From contig NZ_CP125655.1 of NCBI RefSeq assembly GCF_030053835.1, forward strand, positions 3,906,001 through 3,970,000: a stretch of DNA of 64,000 nucleotides, given 5' to 3'. Position numbers and translations under genes: made by a program. This document shows, in pieces, positions 1 through 8,108 of the stretch. The notes beneath the pieces are model-generated. The model saw only the letters and a program-made list of their open reading frames with translations, ran no database searches and was not told the DNA's origin. The stretch comes from Cellulomonas sp. ES6 (GTDB lineage Bacteria; Actinomycetota; Actinomycetes; Actinomycetales; Cellulomonadaceae). How positions within the stretch are numbered: position 1 is the stretch's first letter; each line of letters opens with the position of its first letter.

Positions 1-885
1 GCGCAGGCGCAGGCCCTCGCCGACCGGGACTCCGGCGTGCTGCTGGTCCGCGACGCCGGGTCGCCCGCCGACACCGCGTGGGTGCACGACCGGCCGGACC
101 TGCCGCGTCTGCTGCGGGCCGGGCGGCACCTCGCGCTGCCGAGGCGCTACCTGCGCCACTACGGCCGCGAGCTCGCGTCGCCGGACGTGCTGCCCGCCGC
201 CGTGGCCGAGGAGGCCGCGCGCGGCGACGGCTGGGTGAAGCTCGTCGCGGACTGGATCGACCGGGACCTCGGGGCCGACGGGGACCTGCGGCCGCTGTGG
301 CCCGCCGACGTGCTGGCCGAGGCCGTGCGGGTCGCCCACGCGGCGGGCGCTCGGGTCACGGCGCACACGTTCGCGCAGGAGGCGCTCGACGACCTGCTGG
401 ACGCGGGCGTCGACTGCCTGGAGCACGCCACCGGGGCGACCGACCGGCACATCGACCGGATCGCCGCCGCCGGCGTCCCGGTCACGGCGACGCTGCTGCA
501 GGTCGCGCAGTTCGGGGCCATCGCCGAGCGCGCCGGCCGGTACCCCGTGTACGCCGCGCGGATGCGGCGCATGCACGCCCGCCGGTACGCCCACGTGCGC
601 GACCTGCACGACGCGGGCGTCCCGGTGCTCGTCGGCACCGACGCGGGCGGCACCATCGCGCACGGCCGCATCGCCGACGAGGCGGCCGAGCTGGTGGCCG
701 CGGGGCTGCCGGCGCACGACGTCGTGGCCGCCGCGTCGTGGCGCACCCGCGCGTGGCTCGGCGTCCCGGGGCTCGCGGAGGGGGAGAGCGCCGACCTCGT
801 GGTGTACGACGCCGACCCCCGCCGGGACGTGCGGGTGCTGCGCGACCCGCGCGCCGTCGTGCTGCGGGGCGTGCGCGTGGCGTGA
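1..885 (+). CDS. Amidohydrolase family protein (5'-truncated by window edge)
   Basis: The frame is open from base 1, so the N-terminus, with the first metal-binding HxH motif, lies outside the window. The visible 294 residues are the C-terminal part of a TIM-barrel metal-dependent hydrolase of the imidazolonepropionase/prolidase-like amidohydrolase type. They include an AHTF segment, a CLEHATG segment (metal or substrate histidines) and GTDAGG, which carries the catalytic aspartate. The tail (ESADLVVYDADP, then an RGVRVA end) is the small beta-sandwich that closes these enzymes. The substrate cannot be told. An internal GTG at 37 is not the real start because conserved sequence continues upstream. 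Confidence 0.8.
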   Translation, partial: AQAQALADRDSGVLLVRDAGSPADTAWVHDRPDLPRLLRAGRHLALPRRYLRHYGRELASPDVLPAAVAEEAARGDGWVKLVADWIDRDLGADGDLRPLWPADVLAEAVRVAHAAGARVTAHTFAQEALDDLLDAGVDCLEHATGATDRHIDRIAAAGVPVTATLLQVAQFGAIAERAGRYPVYAARMRRMHARRYAHVRDLHDAGVPVLVGTDAGGTIAHGRIADEAAELVAAGLPAHDVVAAASWRTRAWLGVPGLAEGESADLVVYDADPRRDVRVLRDPRAVVLRGVRVA

Positions 886-934
886 CGCCCGCCGCGTCCC
901 GGTGGGTGCGACGGTCGGGGAAGGTCGGGGACGG

Positions 935-964
935 TTGGGGACCGTGCCCCGCGTCTGGCACAAT
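935..964 (+). promoter_or_regulatory. Putative promoter of the rpsP operon
   Basis: A TTGGGG -35-like hexamer (935-940) and a CACAAT -10-like hexamer (959-964) are separated by 18 nt, about 130 nt before rpsP. A similar GGCACACT string stands in the gap before rplS, near 3326. This is inferred from sequence only. Confidence 0.4.
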
Positions 965-1094
965 GACCTGCTGTACTCGGCGCGCCCGGCCCCTCTACCC
1001 GCGCGATGCCGTGTCCTCCAGGTCGGACCCGTCCCGCATGCCCCACGTGCAGGACGCGACGACCGCCCCGTAGACACCCAGGAGAGACCACACA

Positions 1095-1526
1095 GTGGCC
1101 ACCAAGATCCGCCTGAAGCGCCTCGGCAAGATCCGGGCGCCGTACTACCGCGTCGTCGTCGCGGACTCCCGCACCAAGCGTGACGGCCGCGTCATCGAGG
1201 AGATCGGCAAGTACCACCCCACCGAGGAGCCCTCGCTCATCGAGATCTCCTCGGAGCGTGCGCAGTACTGGCTCGGCGTCGGCGCGCAGCCGAGCGAGCA
1301 GGTCCTCGCGCTCCTCAAGGTCACCGGTGACTGGCAGAAGTTCAAGGGCCTGCCGGGCGCCGAGGGCACGCTGCGGACCAAGGCCGCCCCGGCCGACGTC
1401 CAGGCCAAGGTCGACGCGGTCGCCGCCGACGCCGAGAAGGCCAAGGCCAAGGCGTCCGAGAAGAAGGCCGCCGCCACCGAGGCCCCGGCCGCCGACGAGG
1501 CGCCTGCCGAGGACGAGCAGGCCTGA
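1095..1526 (+). CDS. rpsP: 30S ribosomal protein S16
   Basis: Small-subunit protein bS16, needed for assembly of the 30S body. The GTG start ([20 protein letters not shown]) is preceded by an AGGAGAG Shine-Dalgarno. The first ~85 residues are the conserved S16 fold ([17 protein letters not shown]). A low-complexity Ala/Lys/Glu tail of ~50 residues follows, as is common in high-GC actinobacteria, giving 143 aa. Its stop overlaps the next start (TGATG), so khpA is translationally coupled. It heads the rpsP-khpA-(terminator)-rimM-trmD-rplS cluster. Confidence 0.97.
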   Translation: MATKIRLKRLGKIRAPYYRVVVADSRTKRDGRVIEEIGKYHPTEEPSLIEISSERAQYWLGVGAQPSEQVLALLKVTGDWQKFKGLPGAEGTLRTKAAPADVQAKVDAVAADAEKAKAKASEKKAAATEAPAADEAPAEDEQA

Positions 1527-1765
1527 TGCTCGCCGACGCGCTGGAGCACCTGGTCCGGGGCATCGTCGACCACCCGGACGACGTGCAGGTGGACGCCCGC
1601 ACGCTCCGCCGCGGCGACCTGCTCGAGGTCCGGGTCCACCCGGACGACCTCGGGCGGGTCATCGGCCGCGGCGGCCGGACCGCCCGCGCCCTGCGGACCG
1701 TCGTCGGCGCGCTGTCCGCCGACGGACCCGTGCGCGTGGACGTCGTGGACGTCGCCCGGCGGTGA
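1526..1765 (+). CDS. khpA: KH-domain RNA-binding protein KhpA
   Basis: Small protein of 79 aa made of one type II KH domain. The GxxG loop reads VIGRGGRTARALR (about residues 46-58). KhpA proteins bind RNA, often as a dimer with KhpB/Jag, and affect division and sRNA biology in Gram-positives. The ATG shares a base with the rpsP stop, so the two are co-translated. This location between rpsP and rimM is the usual one in actinobacteria and Firmicutes. Confidence 0.93.
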   Translation: MLADALEHLVRGIVDHPDDVQVDARTLRRGDLLEVRVHPDDLGRVIGRGGRTARALRTVVGALSADGPVRVDVVDVARR

Positions 1766-1805
1766 GCCGCGCGCCCGTGCCGCCCCGCGCGGCGCGGTGA
1801 GACAC

Positions 1806-1845
1806 CGGCACAGGCCCGGTCCCACCAGGGGCCGGGCCTGTGCCG
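1806..1845 (+). terminator. Hairpin terminator after khpA
   Basis: Inverted repeat CGGCACAGGCCCGG / CCGGGCCTGTGCCG extended by 3-4 further pairs around a 4-nt loop, giving ~18 bp. There is no T-tract, which is usual for high-GC actinobacterial terminators. It separates rpsP-khpA from rimM. Confidence 0.7.
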
Positions 1846-1921
1846 TGCCCGCACCGCCCCCACCGTCCCGCTCCGCCGCGCCCTACCCTGGTCCGAGACC
1901 CGGACGCCCGAGAGGAACCCC

Positions 1922-2485
1922 ATGCTGCTGACGGTCGCCCGCATCGGCCGCGCCCACGGACTGCGCGGCGAGGTCGCCCTCGACCTGCGCACCGACGAGC
2001 CGGAGTCGCGCCTCGCCGCCGGGACCGTGCTGCCCACCGACCCGCCGGCGCGCGGTCCGCTGACCATCGCGGGCACCCGGGTCCAGCAGGGTCGCTGGTA
2101 CGTGACGTTCGCCGAGGCGGGGGACCGGACGGCCGCAGAGGCGCTGCGCGGCGTCGACCTGCTGGTGGACGTGGCCGACGAGGACGACGACGAGGACGCG
2201 TGGTACCCGCACGAGCTCGCGGGGCTGCGCGCCGAGCACGTCGACGGCCGGGTGCTGGGGGAGGTCGTCGGGCTGGAGCACCTGCCCGCCCACGACGCGC
2301 TGGTGCTCCGGGAGACCGGCGGCGCGCGGACCCTGGTGCCGTTCGTCCGGGCGATCGTGCCCGTCGTGGACGTCCCGGGCGGCCGCGTCGTGCTGGACCC
2401 GCCCGGCGGGCTGCTGGCCTCCGACGCGGCGAACCTCGTGGTCAGCGACGAGACCTCGGGCACCGGCGCGGGGGACGACGACTGA
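1922..2485 (+). CDS. rimM: Ribosome maturation factor RimM
   Basis: 187-aa 16S rRNA processing factor that assists maturation of the 30S head near S19. The N-terminal RimM barrel is seen in [17 protein letters not shown] and the linker in WYPHELAGL. The C-terminal PRC-barrel ends [14 protein letters not shown]. The ATG start has GAGAGG just upstream, and a TACCCT -10-like hexamer lies ~35 nt before it. trmD follows one base after the stop. An acidic tail (GAGDDD) is typical. Confidence 0.96.
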   Translation: MLLTVARIGRAHGLRGEVALDLRTDEPESRLAAGTVLPTDPPARGPLTIAGTRVQQGRWYVTFAEAGDRTAAEALRGVDLLVDVADEDDDEDAWYPHELAGLRAEHVDGRVLGEVVGLEHLPAHDALVLRETGGARTLVPFVRAIVPVVDVPGGRVVLDPPGGLLASDAANLVVSDETSGTGAGDDD

Positions 2486-2486
2486 C

Positions 2487-3262
2487 GTGCGCATCGACAT
2501 CGTCTCGATCTTCCCGGACTACCTGAGCCCGCTCGGGCTGTCCCTGGTCGGCAAGGCCCGGGCGGCCGGGCTGGTGGACCTGCGGGTGCACGACCTGCGC
2601 GACTGGACCACCGACCGGCACCGCACCGTGGACGACACGCCGTTCGGCGGCGGGGCCGGCATGGTCATGAAGCCCGACGTCTGGGGGCGGCGCTCGACGA
2701 CCTCGTGGACGAGGGCACGCACCTGCTGCTCCCGACGCCGTCCGGGGCACCCTTCACCCAGCGGCACGCCGAGCGGTGGGCGTCCGACGAGCACCTCGTC
2801 GTCGCGTGCGGGCGCTACGAGGGCATCGACGCCCGGGTCGCTGCGCACTACGCGAGCCGGCCCGGCGTCCGCGTCAGCGAGTACTCGCTCGGGGACTACG
2901 TGCTCAACGGCGGCGAGGCGGCCGCGCTCGTGCTCGTCGAGGCCGTGGTGCGGCTGCTGCCCGGCGTGGTGGGCAACCCCGCCTCGCTCGTCGAGGAGTC
3001 CCACGGCAGCGCCGGGCTGCTGGAGTACCCCGTCTACACGAAGCCCCCGACGTGGCGGGAGCTCGACGTCCCGGAGGTGCTGCTGTCCGGGCACCACGGG
3101 CGCGTCGAGCGCTGGCGGCGCGACCAGGCCCTCGAGCGCACCGCCGAGCGGCGGCCGGACCTGCTGGAGCGCGTCGACCCGGCCGCCCTCGACCGGGGCG
3201 ACCGCGAGGTGCTCACCGGGCTCGGCTGGCAGGTCGGCGACGAGGGCGTGACGCAGGGCTGA
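2487..3262 (+). CDS. trmD: tRNA (guanine-37-N1)-methyltransferase TrmD, frameshifted
   Basis: Essential SPOUT enzyme that makes m1G37 in tRNAs and prevents +1 frameshifting. From the GTG at 2487 the frame reads [13 protein letters not shown] ... [17 protein letters not shown]. The conserved continuation [37 protein letters not shown] and [13 protein letters not shown] is in the -1 frame and ends at 3262. One missing G in the GGGGG run at 2683-2687 explains the break. Corrected length is 258 aa, normal for the family. A sequencing deletion is most likely because the gene is essential. Ribosomal -1 slippage on the G-run is the alternative. Confidence 0.9.
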
Positions 3263-3487
3263 GCCGGGTCGGCGCGTCCCCGGGCGCGCGGCACCGGTCG
3301 GTTTCTCCCGTCCCAGGCGGGTGTGGCACACTGGTCGGTCGGTGCGCGACGGCCGCGTCTCTGCCACAGGGGAGACGACCCACGGCCCGCCGAGCGATCG
3401 GCCGCACACCGCTCACTGCCATCCCGGCGCCGCAGGGCGCCGACGACGACGCGCGTGACCTGTGGCACGGCGGGAAAGCGACCAACG

Positions 3488-3856
3488 ATGTCCCACATCC
3501 TCGACCAGCTCGATGCGGCCTCCCTCCGCACCGACGTCCCGGACTTCCGCCCCGGTGACACCCTGAAGGTCAACGTCAAGGTCGTGGAGGGCAACCGCTC
3601 CCGCGTCCAGGTGTTCCAGGGCGTCGTGATCGCCCGCCAGGGCGACGGCGTGCGGGAGACCTTCACGGTCCGCAAGGTCTCGTTCGGCGTGGGCGTCGAG
3701 CGCACCTTCCCGGTGCACTCCCCGACGCTGGAGTCCGTCGAGGTCGTCACCCGCGGTGACGTGCGTCGCGCGAAGCTCTACTACCTGCGCAACCTCCGCG
3801 GCAAGAAGGCCAAGATCAAGGAGAAGCGCGAGTCGGTCCCGGCCAAGAAGGCCTGA
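3488..3856 (+). CDS. rplS: 50S ribosomal protein L19
   Basis: bL19 lies at the 30S-50S interface. The ATG start is chosen because [20 protein letters not shown] matches the family N-terminus; the open frame upstream is unrelated. The 122-aa protein has the typical [20 protein letters not shown] and [20 protein letters not shown] motifs. A 225-nt gap after trmD probably holds its own promoter (GGCACACT near 3326). A hairpin terminator follows. Confidence 0.97.
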   Translation: MSHILDQLDAASLRTDVPDFRPGDTLKVNVKVVEGNRSRVQVFQGVVIARQGDGVRETFTVRKVSFGVGVERTFPVHSPTLESVEVVTRGDVRRAKLYYLRNLRGKKAKIKEKRESVPAKKA

Positions 3857-3869
3857 GACCCCGCAGCAC

Positions 3870-3907
3870 ACGACGGGCGGCACCCCCACGGGGTTGCCGC
3901 CCGTCGT
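3870..3907 (+). terminator. Hairpin terminator after rplS
   Basis: Thirteen-base-pair stem ACGACGGGCGGCA / TGCCGCCCGTCGT with a 12-nt C/G-rich loop, starting 13 nt after the rplS stop. No T-tract. Confidence 0.7.
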
Positions 3908-3989
3908 CGTCCCCGCCGCGACCGGGGAGATTCCGTGCGGACTGCGAGCGAGGTCGGTCGAGGCCCGCGCGACGTGGGAGAGTGACCCG

Positions 3990-4722
3990 GTGACGGATCA
4001 GCACGAGGCCCGCGCCGGCCACGCCGAGCACCGGGCCGCGGCACCTGCGGGGCGCAGCCGCGGGCCGGTCGCGTCGTTCCTGCGGGAGACGGCGATCATC
4101 CTGGTCAGCGCGGTGGTGCTGTCGTGGGTGGTCAAGACGTTCCTGGTGCAGGCGTTCTTCATCCCCAGCGCGTCCATGCACGACACGCTGCTCGAGGGCG
4201 ACCGGGTGCTGGTGAACAAGCTCGCGCCCGGCCCGTTCGACCTGCACCGCGGCGACATCGTGGTGTTCGCCGACCCCGGCGGCTGGCTGACCGACCAGGA
4301 CGTCCCGGACACCAACGCCCTGCAGGACGTGCTCATCGTCATCGGCCTCATGCCGCAGCAGTCCGAGGACCACCTCATCAAGCGCGTCATCGGCCTGCCC
4401 GGCGACCGCGTGGCCTCCGCGGGCGACGGCTCGCCGGTCACCGTCAACGGCGTCGCGGTCGACGAGTCCGCCTACCTCGCCCCCGCGCCAGCCCCAGCGA
4501 GATCGCCTTCGACGTGACCGTCCCCGAGGGCTCGCTGTGGGTCATGGGCGACAACCGCCAGCACTCGGCGGACTCGCGCTGGCACCTCGGCGACCCCGGG
4601 GAGGCGCCGTGCCCGTGTCCGACGTCGTCGGCACCGCCTTCGTGACGCTCTGGCCGCTCGACCGCATCGGCATGCTGCGGAACCCCGGCGACGTCTTCGA
4701 GGCCGTGCCGGACGCGTCGTGA
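3990..4722 (+). CDS. lepB: Signal peptidase I, two frameshifts
   Basis: Membrane-bound S26 peptidase that removes Sec and Tat signal peptides. From the GTG at 3990: a hydrophilic N-tail, one TM segment ([22 protein letters not shown]), the catalytic serine in PSASM, and the catalytic lysine in [12 protein letters not shown]. After AYLAP the frame is lost by one missing G near 4485, and [23 protein letters not shown] with SADSR continues in another frame. A second missing G near 4603 shifts to [23 protein letters not shown], ending at 4722. Box order and spacing are otherwise normal. Two independent breaks in a usually essential gene favour sequence error. The stop overlaps the rnhB GTG. Confidence 0.87.
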
Positions 4723-5692
4723 GCACCTCCGTGAGCCCCGACGACCTCGGGTCCGGCGACCTCGGGTCCGGCGACCTCGGGCCCGGCGACCGCGGGGCGG
4801 GCGGTGCGCGGGGGACGGGTGGTGTCACCGAGGCCCGTGCGGGTGCGGCGCGCGCGCGGGCGGGCACCGTCCCGGCGCGGCGGGCCGGCGCGCGTGCGGC
4901 CGGTGCGCGGTCGGGTGCGGCGGGGCGGGGCGGCGCGCCCACGTTGCGCGTCGAGCGGCAGATCCTGCGCGACGGCGTGCCGCGCGCGTGCGTCGACGAG
5001 GTCGGGCGCGGCAGCCTGAGCGGCCCGGTGACGGTCGGCGTCGTCGTCGTCACGGCGGAGACCCGCTCCGCCCCGCAGGGCGTGCGCGACAGCAAGCTCC
5101 TCACGCCGGAGGCCCGGGAGCGTCTCGCGCCGCTGATCCGCCGCTGGGCCGCGTGCTGGTCGGTCGGCCACGCCGAGCCCTCCGAGATCGACCGGTACGG
5201 GATCATCGCCGCGCTGCGGCTGGCCGCGCACCGCGCGATCGCCGCCCTCACCGTCCCGCCCGCCACGCTGCTGCTCGACGGCAACCACGACTACGTGACG
5301 ACGCCCGCCCAGGACACGCTGCTCGGGCCGCCGCCGGTGCTCGACGCGGTGCCCCCGGTGCGCACCATGGTCAAGGCGGACCTGCGGTGCGCCGCCGTGG
5401 CCGCCGCGAGCATCCTCGCCAAGACCGAGCGCGACGCGATCATGGTGCGACTCGCCGAGGACCACCCGGAGTACGGCTGGGCGGAGAACAAGGGCTACTC
5501 GGCACCCGAGCACCTGGCGGCGCTGCGCCGGCTGGGCCCGACGCCGCACCACCGCACGTCCTGGCGGCTGCCGCAGCGGGAGGCCGCGGGCCTGGCCGTC
5601 GCGGGGAGGACGTCCGCGCGGCGGGCGCCACGGCCGGCGGCGCGCTTCCCCTCGGTGCGCTGCTCGACCCGCGGCTCGACGTCGCCGGATGA
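4719..5692 (+). CDS. rnhB: Ribonuclease HII, C-terminal frameshift
   Basis: RNase HII cleaves the RNA strand of RNA-DNA hybrids and single ribonucleotides in DNA. The GTG start is coupled to lepB by a GTGA overlap. About 80 residues of low-complexity Gly/Ala/Arg precede the catalytic core: [52 protein letters not shown] and [13 protein letters not shown] missing G in the GGGG run near 5603 throws the frame into the downstream DUF2469 gene. Restoring it gives [10 protein letters not shown]... and a stop at 5692. The N-terminus contains a 15-bp tandem repeat. Confidence 0.9.
4743..4802 (+). repeat. 15-bp tandem repeat in the rnhB N-terminus
   Basis: GACCTCGGGTCCGGC occurs twice exactly, once with one change, then once degenerate, encoding (DLGSG)n. 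It is in frame, so copy changes would only alter the non-catalytic N-tail. Confidence 0.85.
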
Positions 5693-5747
5693 GCCCCGGG
5701 GCCGTCCCCGTGCGAGCACCCGCGCCCGGATGGGGGATGATGGGCCG

Positions 5748-6071
5748 GTGAGTGCGGAGGACCTGGAGAACTACGAGACCGACATGGAGCTCGCGCTCTA
5801 CCGCGAGTACCGGGACGCGGTCGGGCTGTTCTCGTACGTCGTGGAGACCGAGCGCCGGTTCTACCTCGCCAACCACGTCGACCTGCAGGTGCGGTCCGCG
5901 GCCGGCGAGGTCTACTTCGAGGTGACCCTCGCCGACGCCTGGGTGTGGGACGTCTACCGCTCGGCGCGGTTCGTGAAGTCGGTGCGCGTGGTGACGTTCA
6001 AGGACGTCAACGTCGAGGAGCTCGTCAAGGCGGACCTCGACCTCGGCGGCGGGTCCGGCTTCACGCGCTGA
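5748..6071 (+). CDS. DUF2469 family protein
   Basis: Short acidic 107-aa protein ([42 protein letters not shown]), highly conserved in actinobacteria next to rnhB and of unknown function. I chose the GTG at 5748 because it begins the conserved block and follows GATGAT by 6 nt, a pattern suggesting a leaderless mRNA. The open frame reaches back into rnhB only because of the rnhB frameshift, so the apparent fusion is probably not real. Confidence 0.92.
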   Translation: MSAEDLENYETDMELALYREYRDAVGLFSYVVETERRFYLANHVDLQVRSAAGEVYFEVTLADAWVWDVYRSARFVKSVRVVTFKDVNVEELVKADLDLGGGSGFTR

Positions 6072-6215
6072 CCCGGCCCGCGCGGGCCTCCCCGGGCGTC
6101 ACGCGGGCGACTAGTCCTCCACAGGGGGACCGGCGTCGCGTGGTCCCCACGGCCGTCCGTCGCGGCCGGACGCAGGGCTGCTCGCGGGCCACGCTCGTGC
6201 CCGGAGGTGACGCCG

Positions 6216-6577
6216 ATGCGCACGAGGAACCAGACGGGCCGGCTCGGTGAGGGACTGGCGGCGGACGCCCTGCGGGCCGAGGGGTTCGAGGTCCTGGACC
6301 GGAACTGGTTCGGGCCGGGAGGCGAGCTCGACCTCGTCGTGCTCGACCGGGACGCGGACGAGGTCGTCGGCGTGGAGGTCAAGACCCGGACCTCGCGGAC
6401 GTTCGGGACGCCCGCCGAGGCGGTGACGCCCGCGAAGGTCCGGAGGCTGCGGCGACTGCTCGCGCACTGGCTCGCGACGCACGACGTCCGCGCCCGTGGG
6501 GTGCGGCTGGACGTGGTGGCCGTCGAGCTGCGGCACGCCGAGCCGCCGCGCCTCGAGCACGTGCGGGGATCTGCTGA
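6216..6577 (+). CDS. YraN/UPF0102 family endonuclease-like protein, frameshifted near its end
   Basis: Predicted Holliday-junction-resolvase-like nuclease fold of about 120 aa. The ATG start is preferred over the GTG at 6207 because GGAGGTG sits 5-9 nt upstream. Visible motifs are NQTGRLGEGLAADALRAEGFEVLDRNW and the nuclease core GELDLVVLD with VEVKTRT, which holds the E-D-ExK acidic residues. A missing G in the GGGG run at 6565-6568 removes the expected stop in HVRGIC*. Restoring it gives a TGATG overlap with comM. As given, the frame runs 633 codons out of frame through comM, which is an artefact. Confidence 0.85.
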
Positions 6578-8108
6578 TGGTGCTCGGCCGCACCCGCGCG
6601 GTGGCACTCGTGGGCCTCCGCGGACACGTGGTCGACGTCGAGGCGCACCTGGCGTCGGCGCTGCCGGCGTTCGCGCTCGTGGGGCTGCCGGACACCTCGC
6701 TGACCGAGGCGCGGGACCGGGTGCGCGCGGCCGTCGGCTCCACGGGACTGACGTGGCCGAACCGCCGGATCACCGTGAACCTCTCCCCGGCCGCGTTGCC
6801 GAAGTCCGGCCCGGGGTTCGACCTGGCCGTGGCCGTCTCGGTGCTCGCCGCCGCCGGGCTGGTGGACGCGGCCGCCGCGGACCGCGCCGTCCACCTGGGC
6901 GAGCTGGGTCTCGACGGACGGCTCCGGCCGGTCCGGGGCGTCCTGCCCGCCGTGGCGGCGGCGGTCGCGGCCGGCCACCCGGACGTCGTCGTGCCCGTCG
7001 CCGACGCCGCCGAGGCCGCGCTCGTGCCGGGCGCCAGGGTCACGGGGTGCCGGAGCCTGGCGGAGGTCGTGCGGCGGCACGGTGGCGCGGTCCAGGTGCC
7101 CGAGGTGGCAGCGGTGGCGCCCGACCGCGGAGCGGCCGGCAGGCGGGAGCCCGTCGGCGACCTCGCGGACGTCCTCGGCCAGCCGGAGGCGCGCACCGCG
7201 GTCGAGGTCGCCGCCGCCGGCGCCCACCACCTGCTGCTGGTCGGGCCACCCGGGGCGGGCAAGACGATGCTCGCCTCCCGCTTGCCCGGCCTGCTGCCCG
7301 ACCTCGGCGAGGCGGACGCCGTCGAGGTGACCGCCGTGCACTCGGTCGCCGGGACGTTCGACCCCTCCGGCGGGCTGCTGCGCCGCCCTCCGTTCGAGGA
7401 CCCGCACCACACGGCGACGCCGGCCAGCATCATCGGTGGTGGCTCGGGCACGCCCCGGCCGGGTGCGGCGTCGCGGGCGCACCGCGGGGTCCTGTTCATG
7501 GACGAGGCGCCGGAGTTCCCCGCCGCCGTGCTCCAGACGCTGCGCCAACCCCTCGAGCACGGGGAGCTGGTCATCCACCGCTCGGGCGGCGCCGCCCGGT
7601 ACCCGGCCCGCTTCCAGCTCGTGCTCGCCGCCAACCCGTGCCCCTGCGGCCGTGCGACCGGGTCCGGTCTCGGCTGCGACTGCACGTCGCTGGAGCGGCG
7701 GCGCTACTTCGGGCGCATCTCCGGGCCGCTCCTCGACCGCGTGGACGTGCAGGTCGAGGTGCCCCCGGTCGCCCGGGCGCAGCTCGCCGAGCCCGGGAGA
7801 GCACGGCCACCGTCGCCGCCCGCGTCGCCGCCGCGAGGACGGCGCAGGTGGACAGGTGGGCGGGGACCCCGTGGCGCGTCAACGCCGAGGTCCCGGGGCG
7901 GGAGCTGCGCGACAGGCTCCGGGCGGGCAGGAGGCTGCTCACCGACGTGGACGACGCCGTCGACGCGGGCTGGCTGACCCTCCGGGGCGCGGACCGCGTG
8001 CTGCGCGTCGCGTGGACGCTCGCGGATCTCGCGGGGCTCGACGCGCCCACCCGCTCGGAGATCGGGATCGCCATGGCCCTGCGCACCCGCGGGCAGGCCG
8101 GCGCATGA
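6577..8108 (+). CDS. comM: ComM-like AAA+ ATPase (YifB/Mg-chelatase subunit ChlI family), frameshifted
   Basis: ComM is a hexameric helicase that promotes branch migration during natural transformation. MVLGRTRAVALVGLRGHVVDVE starts at the ATG overlapping yraN. An N-terminal ChlI/Lon-like domain precedes Walker A GPPGAGKTM and Walker B GVLFMDEAPEF. AANPCPCG and the GCDCTSLE cysteine segment are family hallmarks. Near 7796 a missing G in CCCGGGAG moves the reading to ESTATVAARVAAARTAQ ... RTRGQAGA, ending at 8108 and overlapping the dprA ATG (ATGA). Corrected length is ~510 aa, as usual. Confidence 0.9.

Noticed and set aside
4719..6071. RNase HII-DUF2469 fusion protein
   Set aside because: Explained by a single missing G near 5603; both parts have their own normal ends.
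6207..8108. 633-codon YraN-family protein
   Set aside because: Only its ends match real proteins; the middle is comM read out of frame, caused by two missing bases.
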